Assembly: GCF_002865645.1 (NCBI RefSeq)
Contig: NW_020194526.1
Location: forward strand, 1 to 64,000
Source of the DNA: Hyaloscypha bicolor E
Lineage: Eukaryota; Ascomycota; Leotiomycetes; Helotiales; Hyaloscyphaceae
Direction of reading: 5' to 3'
Length of the DNA stretch: 64,000 bases
Made by a program: the position numbers and the translations under genes. The notes beneath the pieces were generated by a model that saw only the letters and a program-made list of their open reading frames with translations, was not told the DNA's origin and made no database searches. Below are positions 1 to 13,724 of this stretch, one piece after another (the stretch's first letter is position 1; every line of letters starts with the position of its first letter).

Positions 1-3000
1 TAAAAATATTAATTATTCTAAAAAATTTATAATTTATTTTAAAATATCTTAAATAATTAAATATTAGTAATTAGTTTTAGAGAAAAAAACTAGCTATATT
101 TTAAAAATTAAGAATTAATTAAAAAGATATTATTATATTTAATTAAAAAGAAATAAAAAAGATTTATAAAAATATTAGCTTTTTTATTTTAATTAAAACT
201 ATTAAAAATAAAGTTTAATAAAAAAAGAACTTTTTATATTCTAAAGCTTTAATACTAATAATAATAAAAATATTATTAGAATATCTAAATTATAAAATCT
301 TTAAAAAATATAATAGATTTTATTAAAATTTATAATTTTTAGTTATAAAAAAGATTACTAGAACTTATAAACTAATTAATATTATTATAAAAATAAATTT
401 AATAATTTTATAAAATACTAACTTATTTTTATTTACTAATAAGATTTTAAAAAAATTTACTAGATATATTTATATTTTTTTAATTAATTTTTTTTCTAAA
501 TATAATTAATTTATATTAGATATTTATAATAAAGATTTAACTATATTTATAATATTTCTAAAACTATTAAAAATAATTATATTATTTTAAGAAATTACTA
601 ATTTTATTATATAATTTATATAAATTATTATAATTATTATAAAAAATTTATTTTTTAAAATTATTATATTATTTATTAATAATATTAGAATTAAAAGATT
701 TTATATAAATTATAATAAATAGTTTATTTTATTTAAAATTTAGTATTTTATATTTAAATATTTTTAAAACCTAAATATAATTTTAAATAAAATTAAATAA
801 ACTAAAACTAATATTAAAGAAAAATTATAATTCTATTATAATAATATAATTATTATTAGTTTTATTTATAAAATATTTAAAAAAAGCTTTTTAAGTTTAA
901 AAATTACTAAAATCTTAAAATAAAAATATTATAATAATATAATTAAAAATAAAATATTTATTAGAATTATTATTTATTATTATATTTAAATTAAAGGCTT
1001 TATAATTATTATTAAATTTATTTATTATTTAATAAAAAAAAAATAATATAAAATTAAAATAATAAATAAAAGTAAATTATATAAATTTTTTAAAAAAAGC
1101 TTATTATTATTCTAATATTTTATAAGTTATATTATAATTTATTAGAAGATTAGAAAATAATTATATTAGTAATAAATACTAGTCTAAATAAATAAAATAG
1201 AACTTTTAATTAATATAATAATAAAGAGAAAAATAAAGTTATATAATATAAGTCTAGAATCTAAAATAATATTAAATAGAAATATAATATTATTAAAAGA
1301 AAATATAAAAGACTAATAAAATATTTATAAAAAATATAATTTTAATTATATAAAGTTTACTTTATTCTTAAACTAGATATTAATATATTTATTATATAGC
1401 TAAATAAAGTAATTATAGATTTTTTTAGAATTCTAATTATTTATTAGCTAATATAAATTTAATTATTTAATTTTAAAATTAAATATATTAAAGAAACCAA
1501 ATATATTATTATTAATAAATTATTAAAATATCTATAATAAGAAAATAATACTAAAAATAATAAGAATATTAATAAATAATTAGTAATAAAGCTTAATATT
1601 ATTTTAAGAAATTAGATTTCTAAAATCTTTATTAGATATTTAAATAATAATATTTAGTTACTAGAAATTAATAATTAAAGCTTTATTATATTTAGAAATA
1701 AATTAGTAATATTAAAAAATAATAAAATCCGGAAGTTATATAATAAAAGTTATAGTTTTTTATATATAATCTTTAATAAAATAGTAAATAATAATACTAA
1801 CTTATATACTTTATTTAATAATCTAATTATTTTACTAGATTTTTTAAATAATAGCTATTTTAAATAATACTAAAATATTATATAATATTTTATAATATTT
1901 TCTAGATTAGAAAAAATATCTAAAATTAAGTTTTAAAAATTAAATAGAAAAGCTTTAAATTATAATATAAGAAATTAATTACTTTAAAAAATTATATCTA
2001 AAATATATTTATTTTAATTTATTATTAATAATTAAAAATAAAGAGAAATTATTATTAAAAAGCTATATAATAAAATTAGATATATTAGAAAAAAGAATAT
2101 TTTTTATTTAATAGCTAGCTATTATTACTAGAAAAGTTATTATAATTATATATAAAAGTATATTAGTATTTATAAAATCTATTAGTATAAAAATAAAAAA
2201 AAATAAAAAGAAGCTTATATTTAATAAAAGTTATATTTTTTTTTATTATATTAGAATTAATATAATTAAATTACTAGATTATAAAAAATATAATTTATTA
2301 ATTATTATTAGAAATAACTTTTTAGAATAAATTAAAACTAGATTTTTAAAGAATCTAACTAGTAAAAAGATTATTAAGTTTATTTAAAAAGAAATTATTT
2401 ATAAATATAATTTATTTAAATAACTTAAAATAAATAATAAATTGAAATTTAAAGAAATAGTAATTTAGGAATTTAATAAGCTAGAAATTAATAGAATTAT
2501 TATTTTAGCTTATAATTCTAAAGAAAATAATATAATTAAGAAAGAATATTAACTAATTATTTAAATTCTTATTATATTTATAATAAATAAAAAAAAGCCT
2601 TAAATAAATTTATTATTATATATTCTATTTATTAATTAAATTACTATATATAAATTAATTAAATTTATTTTTTTATATAATTTATAATAAAGAAATTATA
2701 TTATTTATAAAAATATATTTTCTAATTTAGAAAATATTTAAATAAAATAAAGTTTATAATAAAGAAATATTTCTAGAAATATATACTAAATAAATATAAA
2801 TAAAAAATAAAAATTTTAAAAAAGCTAAAATAAAGAAAAATAGATAATATTAAAAAAGAAAAAAGTAATTTAATACTATTTATTAAATTTATATAAAGTT
2901 TATTTTTATAAAAAATCTAGTTCTTATATATAATATTAAATTAATAAATTAAAATAAATTAAAAAATATAAAACTATTATATTATTAGTTTAACTTATAT

Positions 3001-5200
3001 AAAATAAAATATATAAATTAATTAAAAAAATACTATATATTAGAAAAACTTAATAATATTATATTTTAAAAAATATATACTAGAAATTAATTTAAGTAAT
3101 TTATTAAAAGAAATAAATTCTAGTATTTTTCTAAAAATAAAGTTAATAATAAATATATATTTATAAATAAATATTTTAAAATAGATATAGAACTAGAAAA
3201 AGAAATAGTTATAAAGTATTATAAATAAAATAATATTTAGGAAATTAAGAAAGCTATTAGTATTATTATATATATTTTAGAATTACTAAAATTAGAAAAA
3301 ATAAAGTATATTTTCTTTATAAAGAACTAGAAAGAAATATTTAATAATAGAAACTTTTCTTAATCTAAAATAAAGCTTATTACTTTTAATTCTTTCTTTT
3401 AATTATTATTTATAATCTTTAGAAAGTATTATTATTAGATTATTATTTTAGAAATTAGATAAGTTTTATTATTATTTATTTCTTATTATTATCTAATTAT
3501 TATTACTAGATAGTATTCTTAATATAAAATTCTATTACTAGATTTTAGAAATTAAATATAAAGAATTTCTTTTAATATAAAAATAAATAGAAAATTAAAA
3601 AGTTATTTTATAGACTTTTAATTCCAAATTATAATAATAAATAATAATTATATTTAGAATTAAAGAAAAAAGAATAATCTTTTATATATATTTTACTAAA
3701 ATAGAAACTTTTTAGAAGTTCTATTTACTTTTTTAATTAGCTATTCTTATAACTTATATTAGTTTAAAGCCTAACTATAATATTTATAAATCTCGATTTT
3801 AACTTAAATTATTATTATAAGTTTTTTTATAATATTTAAATAAACTTTCTAATTAGAAGTTATATATAAATAAAATAAATAAACTAGAAGTTCTATAAGA
3901 AAAAAAGAAAACCTTATTAAATCTAATAAATATTTCTAAAAGTATTTAATAATATATAATTCTAGAAATCTTTTAGATATTAGATAAACCGAATCTATTT
4001 ATTTAAAGTCTATTTTATACTAGAAAACCCATTTTCTCTTTAATATACTTATAGCTATTCTTAAAACTTATATTAAAGCTTAATTAATATATTATATATT
4101 TCTATTTCTATAGAGAACTTCTTTAGTATAGAACTTATTCTTTAGCTATAATACTATTTTATTACTAGAAACTAATTACTTTTTTAAAAAGCTAGTATAA
4201 CTTACTAATTCTTATTATTAATCTATTTCTTATTATTAAATATTATCTAAATAATTCCTATATCCTTAATATTAATTTAGAATATTTAATCTTTTTATAT
4301 TCTATATTAACTTTAATATTAATTATTTCAAACTTAATAATAGTATTATAAATCTTATTTATATTATTTTATAGTTTTTTTTTCTATAATCTCTAAAATA
4401 TTTAATATTATTTTTATAAATATAAATATTATTTTAAAGTTCTAACTAACTAAATAATTTTATATTATATAAAACCAACTTTAATAAATACTAAATAAAT
4501 GCAATTAGTTTTTAGAAAAAAAGTAAATTAGTTTTAGAAAAAATAATATCTTATTCTAAATTATTCTTTAATTCTAATTTTCTGATTTTTTTCTATTAAT
4601 ACTTATTTTATATTTTTCTAATATCTTTAATATACTTATATATTTTATCTTTTATATATTTCCTATATTATTTCTCTTTTTTTATACTATTTTTTAAATT
4701 AATAGAAATATTTCTAAATAAATAGGAAATTAGAATATATCTATATTATTAAATTTTTATTATTTTCTTTTATATTCTAATACTTTAGATATTATTACTA
4801 TATTTATATTTATATTATATTACTTTTTTATTTTTCTATTATTACTATTTAGTTTAATTTATTTTAATTATTTCTTTTATTATATTTCTTTAAATATATA
4901 TATTTATATTTTTTTCTATAATAAAAGCCTAACTTTATATTTTATCTTTTATAATTATTTCTAATTTATAACTATATTACCTTAAATATATCTAATTATT
5001 ATACTTATTTTCTCTATTATATATATTACTATTTTAGTTTTATTTTCTTACTAGAAAGAAAAAAAAACTCGAATATATATAATACTTTTATATAATTTAA
5101 GACTATTCTAATTTATTCTTTATTTTGAAATATATTTAAAAGAAATTCTTATAATTTTAAGAACTTTTAATTTTATAACTTATAATTATTATACTAATAA
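1..5200. repeat. AT-rich RIP-degraded repeat block, no readable gene
   Basis: Almost pure A/T sequence with only scattered G and C, no open frame of useful size in any of six frames, and TA as the dominant dinucleotide. This is what heavily RIP-mutated transposon DNA looks like in ascomycetes. I could not recognise any protein motif through the decay, so the original element is unknown. It is continuous with the slightly less degraded region that follows. Confidence 0.75.
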
Positions 5201-5209
5201 TATCTTTAT

Positions 5210-7991
5210 AATTTCTTTAAAAATAATAAAATAGCTAAAGAATAGATTTCTTAAGTTAATAAAATATAATAGCTAGTTTTTATAAGCTATAGTATTATTA
5301 AAAGCTTATAGATTAATAGTATTAAAGTTTAGAGTATTAAAAAAGCTTAGGTAATTATAGAAGGCCTATTAATACTAGAAAAAATAGTTATAATTACCGA
5401 ATTTAATATAAATATTCTAAATAAGCTAAGTAATATATATAATAAGCTCTTGAAATAGAAAACCTTTATTAGAAATAGAACTAGACTAGAATTAACTAAG
5501 GAGAAACTAAAGAACTATTAAGCTAATAATAGGGAATTCGAGAATATTATTAAAGGCATTTCTAAAAGTAAATAAGAGAAGCTTAATAAGATTAAGACTA
5601 TAGTAAATAGCCTAGAAACTAAGAATTAAAATAGAATTATACTATATAATAAAGCTTTTAGTTAATATATTAATAATATCTATAATAATTTTAGTAAGAA
5701 TATTTATAAGAAGTTATATTTTTTCTTTATAATAAAAGCTTTAGTATATAAAGCTATTTAGTTAATTAATAAAGCTATTTTAGAATATATAAAAAATAAA
5801 AAGTATTAGAATACTAGTATATTTACTAAATCAGATATTATTAAAGTATTTAAGTATATTAAAGCTATTTCGGAACCTAGAGAATTAGAGTTTAAGCTAC
5901 TATTAGCTAATAATCTTAAAGCTAGATAATATATCTTTAATATTTCCGGAATTCTAATTAAAAAAGCTTATAATAATAAGCCTTTTTCTATTTTCCGAAA
6001 TAAGCCTAAAAAATAGACCTCTATTATAATTTTAGCTTTAATTTAACCGGATCTAGCTAAAAAAAAATAGAGCTAATTTAATAAAACCTAATAAGAAAGC
6101 TACTAGTAAAGCTAGTAGAATTAGTAAAACTAGTAGAACTAGTATAACTAGATAAAAAGAACCTAGTAAGAATAGAGAGTAAGCTAAGCTTAAGACTTCT
6201 AATAAATAATAGAAATCTAAATACCAGACTAAATATAAAGTTAGTAAAATAAAGAAAAGCAAGAAAACGCCCTTTATATTAAAAAGAAAGATATTATCTA
6301 AAAAGATTCCCTTAACTATATCCAGAACCAAGAAGTAAAAAACTAGAAATATTAAATTCAGAGAACTTAATAAAGGTATTTAGTATATCTATAAGATATT
6401 AGCTAAATAGAAATTAATACTTATTTAGTAAGATAAATATATTTTTAAGAAAATATATAATAGTATTATAGAATCTATTTATAAATAAGAATATTATAGA
6501 ATTAATAATAGATTTCTTAAAGCTTTTTATATAGTATATATTTAGTAATTTACTAATACTTTCTCTATTAATATATAAGAGATTAAGGATATTTTAAAGA
6601 TAATTACTAAAATATATAAAGTTACTAAAGGTAAGAAATATATTTCTATTACTTAAATAAATAAGAAAATACAGGATTTCTTTTTTAAGAGCTAGGAAAT
6701 TAAGAAATATAAATATAAGTATTATATTTCCAATTAATTTTACTCTAATTTATAGCTTTAATTTAATATTATAATTTCTATTTCTAAGTCTAATACTACT
6801 AATTTGAATATAAATAGCTATATTTATAAGAAGAATTATCTAAAATAAATTAAGAAGCTTAGTATTTAAGAACTCTTAATAAAGAAAATAGAGATATTAT
6901 AGTTCTATTTCTAAAAAGATAATATATTAATATATAGAAATCTTAGTAATAGCTACTTTATTTTAGTTTTTTAACTTTTAATAATAAATCTATTAATATA
7001 GCTTGGATTTTATAAAGTATTAAGTAAGTATTCTATTTATCTAATTATATATCCTTAGCTAGTCTAATATTTTATTTCTAGAAATATTAATTATAATTAG
7101 TATAAAGGTAATACTAAAGATCTAGCTACTACTAAAGCTTTAAATAGCAAATTCTACCTTAGTAAAAAATATTGGAATATTAGCTATATTTTTCTTATAA
7201 ACTATAAGAAGGCTATTATCTTTAATAAGAAGTTTATTAAAAATATTAATTACTTCTTTATTTTTAATAAATTTGAGCTAGAAGTAGCTAAGAAATTAGA
7301 TAAGTATTTACTAAAAATAATAAGAGAAAAGACTCTAAATATAGTCTATATAACTAGATAAATAAATATCTTTAGCTAGATAATCTATAAGTCTGGAATT
7401 ATAGGAAAGTATTAATTCTTAAATAATATATAAGTTAAAAAATAGCTTAATAATAATTTATTACTTAATAGGCCTTTTACTATAGTTCTAATAAGTCTAA
7501 TTACTATTAAGAATAAAATATATAAAAATAGAGTCTCCTATAAGGTTATTAAAGTCTCTTATTTAGAGCTTTCCTCTCTTATTAAAGATTAATTTAAAAA
7601 TATAGTAAATAATATGAAATTTAAAAAAGCTATTTATTTAAAGTATATTAGTATAATTTATAATATAATTTATTATAATAAGTATTTTTAATATCCTATA
7701 ATACAGGCGGAAATTAAGTAATAGTTAAAAATAGATACTAATTAATATAGAGAACTATATTGGATTTAGTATAAGAATATAGCTAAGCGGGTTCGAATTA
7801 CTTTTAAGTATATTTGGAAATATAAAATAAAACTATTTAAAAGTAATAAGTTTTATTTTAGGTATATAGAAGAGAAGTTAAATTAACTAATAAAGGAAGA
7901 TCCTAAATATTTTATTATTTTGGATTCTAAATAGAGTTTTTCTATTATTTTTAGTATTTAAGAAATAAATACAAATAAATAAGAGATCGGA
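5210..7991 (+). pseudogene. decayed mobile-element coding region of unknown family
   Basis: Less decayed than the preceding 5 kb: long stretches of the plus strand still give a protein-like composition broken by TAG/TAA codons that could derive from CAG/CAA. A Lys/Glu-rich, coiled-coil-like stretch lies near 5,450-5,960, a basic Ser/Thr/Lys/Arg-rich segment near 6,070-6,340, and a further protein-like stretch near 7,200-7,980 with many Tyr and charged residues. The region ends directly at the mutated LTR (7,992), so it may be the 3' part of that retroelement. I did not find reverse transcriptase or integrase motifs and do not assign a function. Confidence 0.4.
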
Positions 7992-8294
7992 TATAGTATA
8001 GTAGGCTTTACTTATTAAAAATTATATTATGTTAGCGGTTTTGAGATTTAGGTTATATAGTAAAAGCTATAGCCTTTTATATATAACTTATAGAAATTAT
8101 ATAAGAAAGCTAGTTTTTCTATAGACTTAAAGAATAATCCTTTATATATATTTATTTAATTAAGCTTTTATATATTATATACTATTTATACTTTACTATT
8201 TATACTTTTAATTTATTATTTTACTATTAAATTACGTTTTATACTCTAGTATACTTTATATGGGTTTTTATTTTATTATAGTTTTCTTCCTATA
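7992..8294 (+). mobile_element. RIP-mutated 303-bp LTR
   Basis: Aligns without any gap, base for base over 303 bp, with the undamaged LTR at 60,752-61,054. By hand count about 61 positions differ, and about 56 of these are C-to-T or G-to-A with this copy as the mutated one. The ends read TATAG...CTATA where the intact copy has TGTGG...CCACA, so even the terminal inverted bases are converted. The sequence immediately outside the two copies is unrelated, which fixes the borders. It is probably the 3' LTR of the decayed coding region upstream. Confidence 0.85.
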
Positions 8295-11200
8295 ATATAT
8301 AGTTCTATAACTGTATATATTAATAGCTCTATTATTAAATTACTATAAAAATCATATATATATATAAGATATAAGAGTAGTTTTATTTCTTTTATAAAAA
8401 TAAGAAGAAGTTTAGAATAATATTATAAAACCGGGCTCTAGGCTTAGAAAGCAGGTAAAATAACTCTATTCCGAGAATTCTAAACTAAGAAGGAAAGCTC
8501 TAAATATAGAAGCTTTAGTATTCTAAATACTAGTTATAGCTATATATATTATTATAGTTATATAATACTAAATTTACTAGTAAAGTAATAAAGTATAATA
8601 TTAAGGAAAGTTTATAAATATTAGTAATACTAGAACTATTTTAAATATTTAGGATATTTATAATCTGGTATCTAATTTAAAGCTTCTAAATTTCTATTAT
8701 TATTTTCTTAAGTATTACTAATTATTATAATATAGTTAGTAATAGGATATTATATTTAGTTATTTAAAATAAAGTACTATAAACTAAAAGAATTAAAATA
8801 ATACTATTAAATCTAGTAAAATTATTAATAGCCTTAAAAGCTATTTAGAATATAATATTTTTATTAATTTTATTAATTCTAGCTATAATAATAAGATAAA
8901 TATATTAAATGAGGCTATAATAGTATTCTATAATTCTAATAGAATTATAAGCTTTTATAGAAATAATTTTAACCTTAGTTCCTATAGTATTTATAAACTA
9001 AGTAAACTTCTTATTAGTAAACTGCTTTCCGGTATTTATTATAATTTAATTAGAAGAATTTAAATAGATATTAATCTAATACTATTTTAGGGTATCTCAA
9101 ATATATAATATACTAATATTTTAAAGCTATTAGCCGGCTTAATATTAAGTGCCTTTATTAATAATATAAAGTATAGACTTATTAGAAATATAAAAAATAT
9201 TAATAATAATAAAATAATTAAAGCTAATATTATTTTTTAGGTTAAACTTAAATTATTCTAATAATTATCTAAATTTCTAGTATTACTTATAGTATTTTAT
9301 AAGATAGTTAAAGGCTTTTATATTAATATTATAGCCTGCTTATTCTAGTATATTTCGGAGCTTATTAATAAATAACTAAAATAGTAATATAGATATTATA
9401 ATTTAATTTTTATAAGAAAGCAGGAATTATAAATAAAGAATTCGAAAATAAAGCTTTATAAAATAGTATTCTAAAACAAGAAAGAATATCTAAAATATTA
9501 TATTATAAGTATAAAATATCTATTAGAAATAATAAAATAATTAGTAAGATTATTAAAATAGATCTCTAGCTTATTTATATTAGCTAAGCTAAATAGAAAT
9601 AGAGTCTTTATAGATATAATATAGAATTATACTTATCTAATTAGTATTCTTACTATTATAAATCTAATAAAGAATATAGATCTAATACTAAACTAGATAT
9701 TAACTTAATTTTTAGTAATTTTATTAAGTTAAATATTACTATTAGTTTATTATAAAGCTTGAAATTAGTTAGAACTAGTAGTTAAGAATCTAGAGGCTCC
9801 AGTATTAATTATAACTTTATAAAAGTAGTAAATATTATATCTTAATATATTATTAATTATAAATATCTAAATATCTTTTATTTATTTAATAGGCTTTAAG
9901 ATATAGTTTTTGCCTATTATCTAATATATAAGGAAAAGAAATATAAAATTATTTATAAGAATATTAGTTATAAAAATAGTAAGAATAGAAACTATAAAAG
10001 TAGCTAGAAAGCTTTTAATAAAAGTAAAATAGAAATTAGAGTAATATTTTTTCTTTTATTTGTTTTTACTAGTAAAGCTTTAAAAGTATTACCTACTAGT
10101 TTATTCTTATTACTTTTATTATTTTCTTCTTTTTTAAATTTAGTAATATACTATATATAAGTATTACTAAAGTATTTATTAAAGTTATAAGTATTTCGGA
10201 ATCTAAATTAGTAAATATTTCTATTCTTGAATTAAGCCTTTTTAGTTTCTTATTTCTCTAGTATATACTTTTATAAGTAGTATTTAAGTCTCTTATATAT
10301 AAAATATAATTTCGAAATATAATTATTATAATTATAAGGCTTGAAGTAGTTATTACGGATTCTAAAGTTATAGCTAGATCTATATTAATAATTTCCGGAT
10401 AGATAATAGTAGTTTAAAGAATTTTAAGAATAGTATTTTTAATTAGTAAAGAAAATCTGGGTATTAATCTATTATTTCTTCTTATAAGTATTAATAAATA
10501 ATTAGAGCTTATTAATAAGCTAGTCGAGATTATTAAAAGAATCCGAGACTATATATTAATATACCGGTAAGCCTTAATAAGAGATAATAATCTTATTATA
10601 TAGGAATTTAGTAATTTATAAAATAGAAATAAGGCTATATTATAATTTATATAGGTTATTAATTAGTAATTAGATAAGCTCAAATATTGTTTTTTTAGAG
10701 TCTTTTACTATTATAATTACTAAGATAATAATATTCTATTTATCTAAATTTTAATAATAATAACTAGAGCTTTTAAAAAAACTATAAATATTTATATAAG
10801 CTTTTTTATATATATATTAAAAGAGCTAGTTATTATAGAAGTAGTCTTATACTAGTCTCTTTAATATAATAGGAAAAGTTTTTACTAATACCTTTTCTAG
10901 AAGCTTTATATATTAGTAAATATTAAGGAAAATAGTAAGTTTTTAGTTAAAACTATTATTAGTTTTATTATATTTCTATATCTTAATATATATCTTTATT
11001 ATTTCTCTAATTAGCTTTATAGTAAAAGAGCTAGCTAAAAGGCTATTTAGAAATAATAGAAGTAATAGAAATAGTAGAAATCCGTTATTACTAGCTCTTT
11101 ATAATCCGGTACTAGTAAAAGTAATTATAGATAGTAAAGAAATATAAGTAATAATTAGTTTAGTTTATTAATTTCTTTAATATTATTATTAAGAAATATA

Positions 11201-11710
11201 TATAATAAGATAATAAGGCCTATATTAAGATCTAGTCTAGTAGTAAAAATATTAGTTATAGTTTATAAATATTACTTTTTTCCTTAAATAGTATTAACTA
11301 AGAATTATATAATAATAAGTCTCTTATTATTTTATTTAATATAAATACTACTATATTATAAAGTAGTTTATAATTTATATAGTATATATTAATCTAGATA
11401 ATTAAGTATTTTAAGATTAAAATTACTGAAATTTTTCTTAAATAATTCCCAGAAATTATTATTAGTTAATTTCTTTATCTTATATTAGAATAGTCTAGTA
11501 TTAAAATAGTTTAGGATTTCCTTATTACTATAGGTAATTAGGTTAATATTATCTTTCTACTTCTTTATTTATATATATTTATTTTATAATTCTACTATAT
11601 CGAATTTCTAGAATTAAGCCTTTTCTAATATATATATATAATTTATAATAAGAAAGATTTAAAAATAAAATAGTTCGTAATAGATTTATAGAAAGGTTTA
11701 GTAATAAAGG

Positions 11711-11828
11711 TATTCAGATGCCTGGTTTAAATATCTGGTTTAGATATTAGATATCTAGTTCAGATATCTAGTTATTAAAATACTAGATACCTAATTCAGA
11801 TATTAGATATCCAGATATCTAGAGATAT
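11711..11828 (-). repeat. short array of ATCTGGT/ATCTAG-type units (left arm)
   Basis: A run of decayed units built on ATATCTGGTTTAGATA and AGATATCTAG. It is the inverted counterpart of the longer array at 13,482-13,724 in the other arm. The units are about 10-21 bp and strongly altered by C-to-T and G-to-A changes. Confidence 0.6.
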
Positions 11829-12419
11829 TAAAGGTATTAAAATAAATATTTTATTCTTAAATATTTTGTCTATAATAAGAAATTTAGGAAGTAAAATATT
11901 ATAATTCCGGAAAGATCTAAAGCTTAAAGAACTCGATTTAATAGTAAAATTAAAGTAATAGTTAAAGAGCTTTAAGGATATATATAAAATATATATTTTG
12001 AAAAAAGTATCTTATAAATATAAGTATTATATAAATAGAAAAGATAGGTTCCAAGAAAGTAATCTTGAAACTAAAAGAAGTTAGTTTTAAAAAATAGTAA
12101 ATAGTTAAATAATTAAATAATTAAATAGCTAACTATTTATTAATTAGTAAAAACTAGAGTCTTTTCCCTTAGACTACCGGATGTTTTATAAAATTAATAA
12201 GTAATTTCCTTTCTTTAATAAAGTAGTTATTAGTTCTTAATAAGAGCTAGCTATTTTCTTTCTTAGGCTACCGGATATTTCATAAAGTTAATAGGTAATT
12301 TCCCTTTTTAATATAAGCTAGTTTAATTTTACTATAGGTTACTAGATATTTCTTTAGCTTAAAAGATTCTATTCTCTAATCTATATATATAAACTAATTA
12401 GTATTAGTTTACTAGTAAT

Positions 12420-12683
12420 ATATAGTATTATTATATAAGTATAGAAATACTATTATATTAAAGTTAGTAAAGTTATTATTTAGAAATAGAAATTATAGTA
12501 TTATAATATTAATATATAATTTCTAAATCTACTAAATCTAAAAGAATCTAGTTTACTAGTTAAGTTACTAATAGAATATGAGGTTATATAATTATATCTT
12601 GTATTTTATATTCTATTATTTATATTCTATATTCTATATCCTATAACTATATATATAACTTCTAAAGAAATAGTTATACTAAT
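12420..12683 (-). mobile_element. copia LTR of the inverted partial copy
   Basis: Reverse complement of the LTR to its right and of the copy near 19,060-19,325; for example the minus strand carries ATTAGTATAACTATTTC, matching ATTAGTATAGCTATTTC near 19,045. It sits head to head with the plus-strand LTR, giving a perfect small palindrome with arms AACTTCTAAAGAAAT around 12,655-12,695. Exact borders are uncertain by some tens of bases because TG/CA ends are destroyed. Confidence 0.65.
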
Positions 12684-12950
12684 AATTTCTTTAGAAGTTA
12701 TATATATAAATAATAAAATATAAGATATAGGATATAGTTATATAACCTTATATTCTATAAGTAATTTAACTAATAAACTAGACTTCTTTAGATTTAATAA
12801 ATTTAGGAATTATATATTAATATTATAATACTATAATTCTTATTTCTAAATAATAACTTTATTAATCTTATATAAATAGTATTTTATATATATATTATAT
12901 AATAGTACTATATATTACTAATAAACTAATACTAATTAGTTTATATATAT
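12684..12950 (+). mobile_element. copia 5' LTR, RIP-mutated
   Basis: Matches the 3' copy near 19,060-19,325 along its length, including the shared stretch TTAGGAATTATATATTAATA and the following AT-rich tail. This copy is more decayed: where the 3' copy keeps GACTAGACCCCTTTAGG this one reads AACTAGACTTCTTTAG. Confidence 0.65.
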
Positions 12951-13481
12951 ATATATAGATTAGAGAATAGAATCTTTTAAGCTAAAGAAATATCTAATAA
13001 CCTATAGTAAAATTAAACTAGTTTATATTAAAGAAGGAAATTATCTATTAACTTTATAAAGTATTTAGTAGCTTAAAAAAAATTAGCTTTTATTAAAGAC
13101 TAATAACTATTTTATTAAAAAGGAAAATTACTTATTAACTTTATAAAAAAGTATTTAGTAGTCTAAAGGAAAAAGACTTTGGTTCTTATTAATTAATAAG
13201 TAATTAGCTATTTAATTATTTATTATTCTTTAAAACTAATTTCTTTTAGCCCTAAAATTACCTTTTTAGAACTTATCTTTTCTCTTTATATAATACTTAT
13301 ATCTATAAGATATTCTCTTTAGAATATATATCCTATATATATCTTTAAAGCTTCTTAACTATTACTTTAATTTTACTATTAAATCGAGTTCCTCGAGCTT
13401 TAGATTCTCCCGGAATTATAATATTTTACTTCCTAAATTTCTTATTATAGGCGAAATATTTACTTTAATACCCTTAATATT

Positions 13482-13724
13482 TCTAGATATCTAGAGTATC
13501 TGATATCTTAACCAGATATCTAGTATCTGAACTAGGCATCTGGTATCTTAATTAGATATCTGAACCAGGCATCTAGTATCTGAACTAGATATCTGGTATC
13601 TGAACCAGGTATCTAAACCAGATATCTGGTATCTGAACTAGATATCTAGTATCTGAACCAGGTATCTAAACAAGGCATCTGGTATCTGAACTAGGTATCT
13701 GGTATCTAAACCAGGTATCTGAAT
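13482..13724 (+). repeat. minisatellite of GGTATCTGAACCA-type units in the copia leader
   Basis: Roughly 240 bp made almost only of variants of CTGGTATCTGAACCAGGTAT, in about ten to twelve copies with alternating GAACCAG/GAACTAG and GGTATCT/GATATCT forms. It lies between the LTR and the gag region. The matching array in the inverted copy is only about half as long. Confidence 0.75.

Larger units (their letters stand above)
8600..12683 (-). mobile_element. 5'-part copy of a Ty1/copia retroelement, inverted
   Basis: This stretch is the reverse complement of about 12.68-16.99 kb, checked at several anchor points: 8,600-8,900 against 16,760-16,990, 10,030-10,130 against 15,470-15,590, 10,640-10,730 against 14,940-15,040, and 12,540-12,640 against 12,737-12,840. 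It therefore contains, on the minus strand, LTR, leader, gag, protease and most of the integrase, but no reverse transcriptase: similarity stops near 8,600. Both copies are RIP-mutated. It is either a truncated second insertion or the product of a head-to-head rearrangement. Confidence 0.75.

Noticed and set aside
6053..6331. Leu/Phe-rich minus-strand frame resembling a membrane protein
   Set aside because: It is the antisense of a Lys/Ser/Thr-rich plus-strand segment in an AT-rich RIP block, which automatically gives hydrophobic residues in reverse.
12640..12710. The central palindrome as an independent MITE or origin
   Set aside because: It is fully explained by two LTRs of the same copia family meeting head to head.
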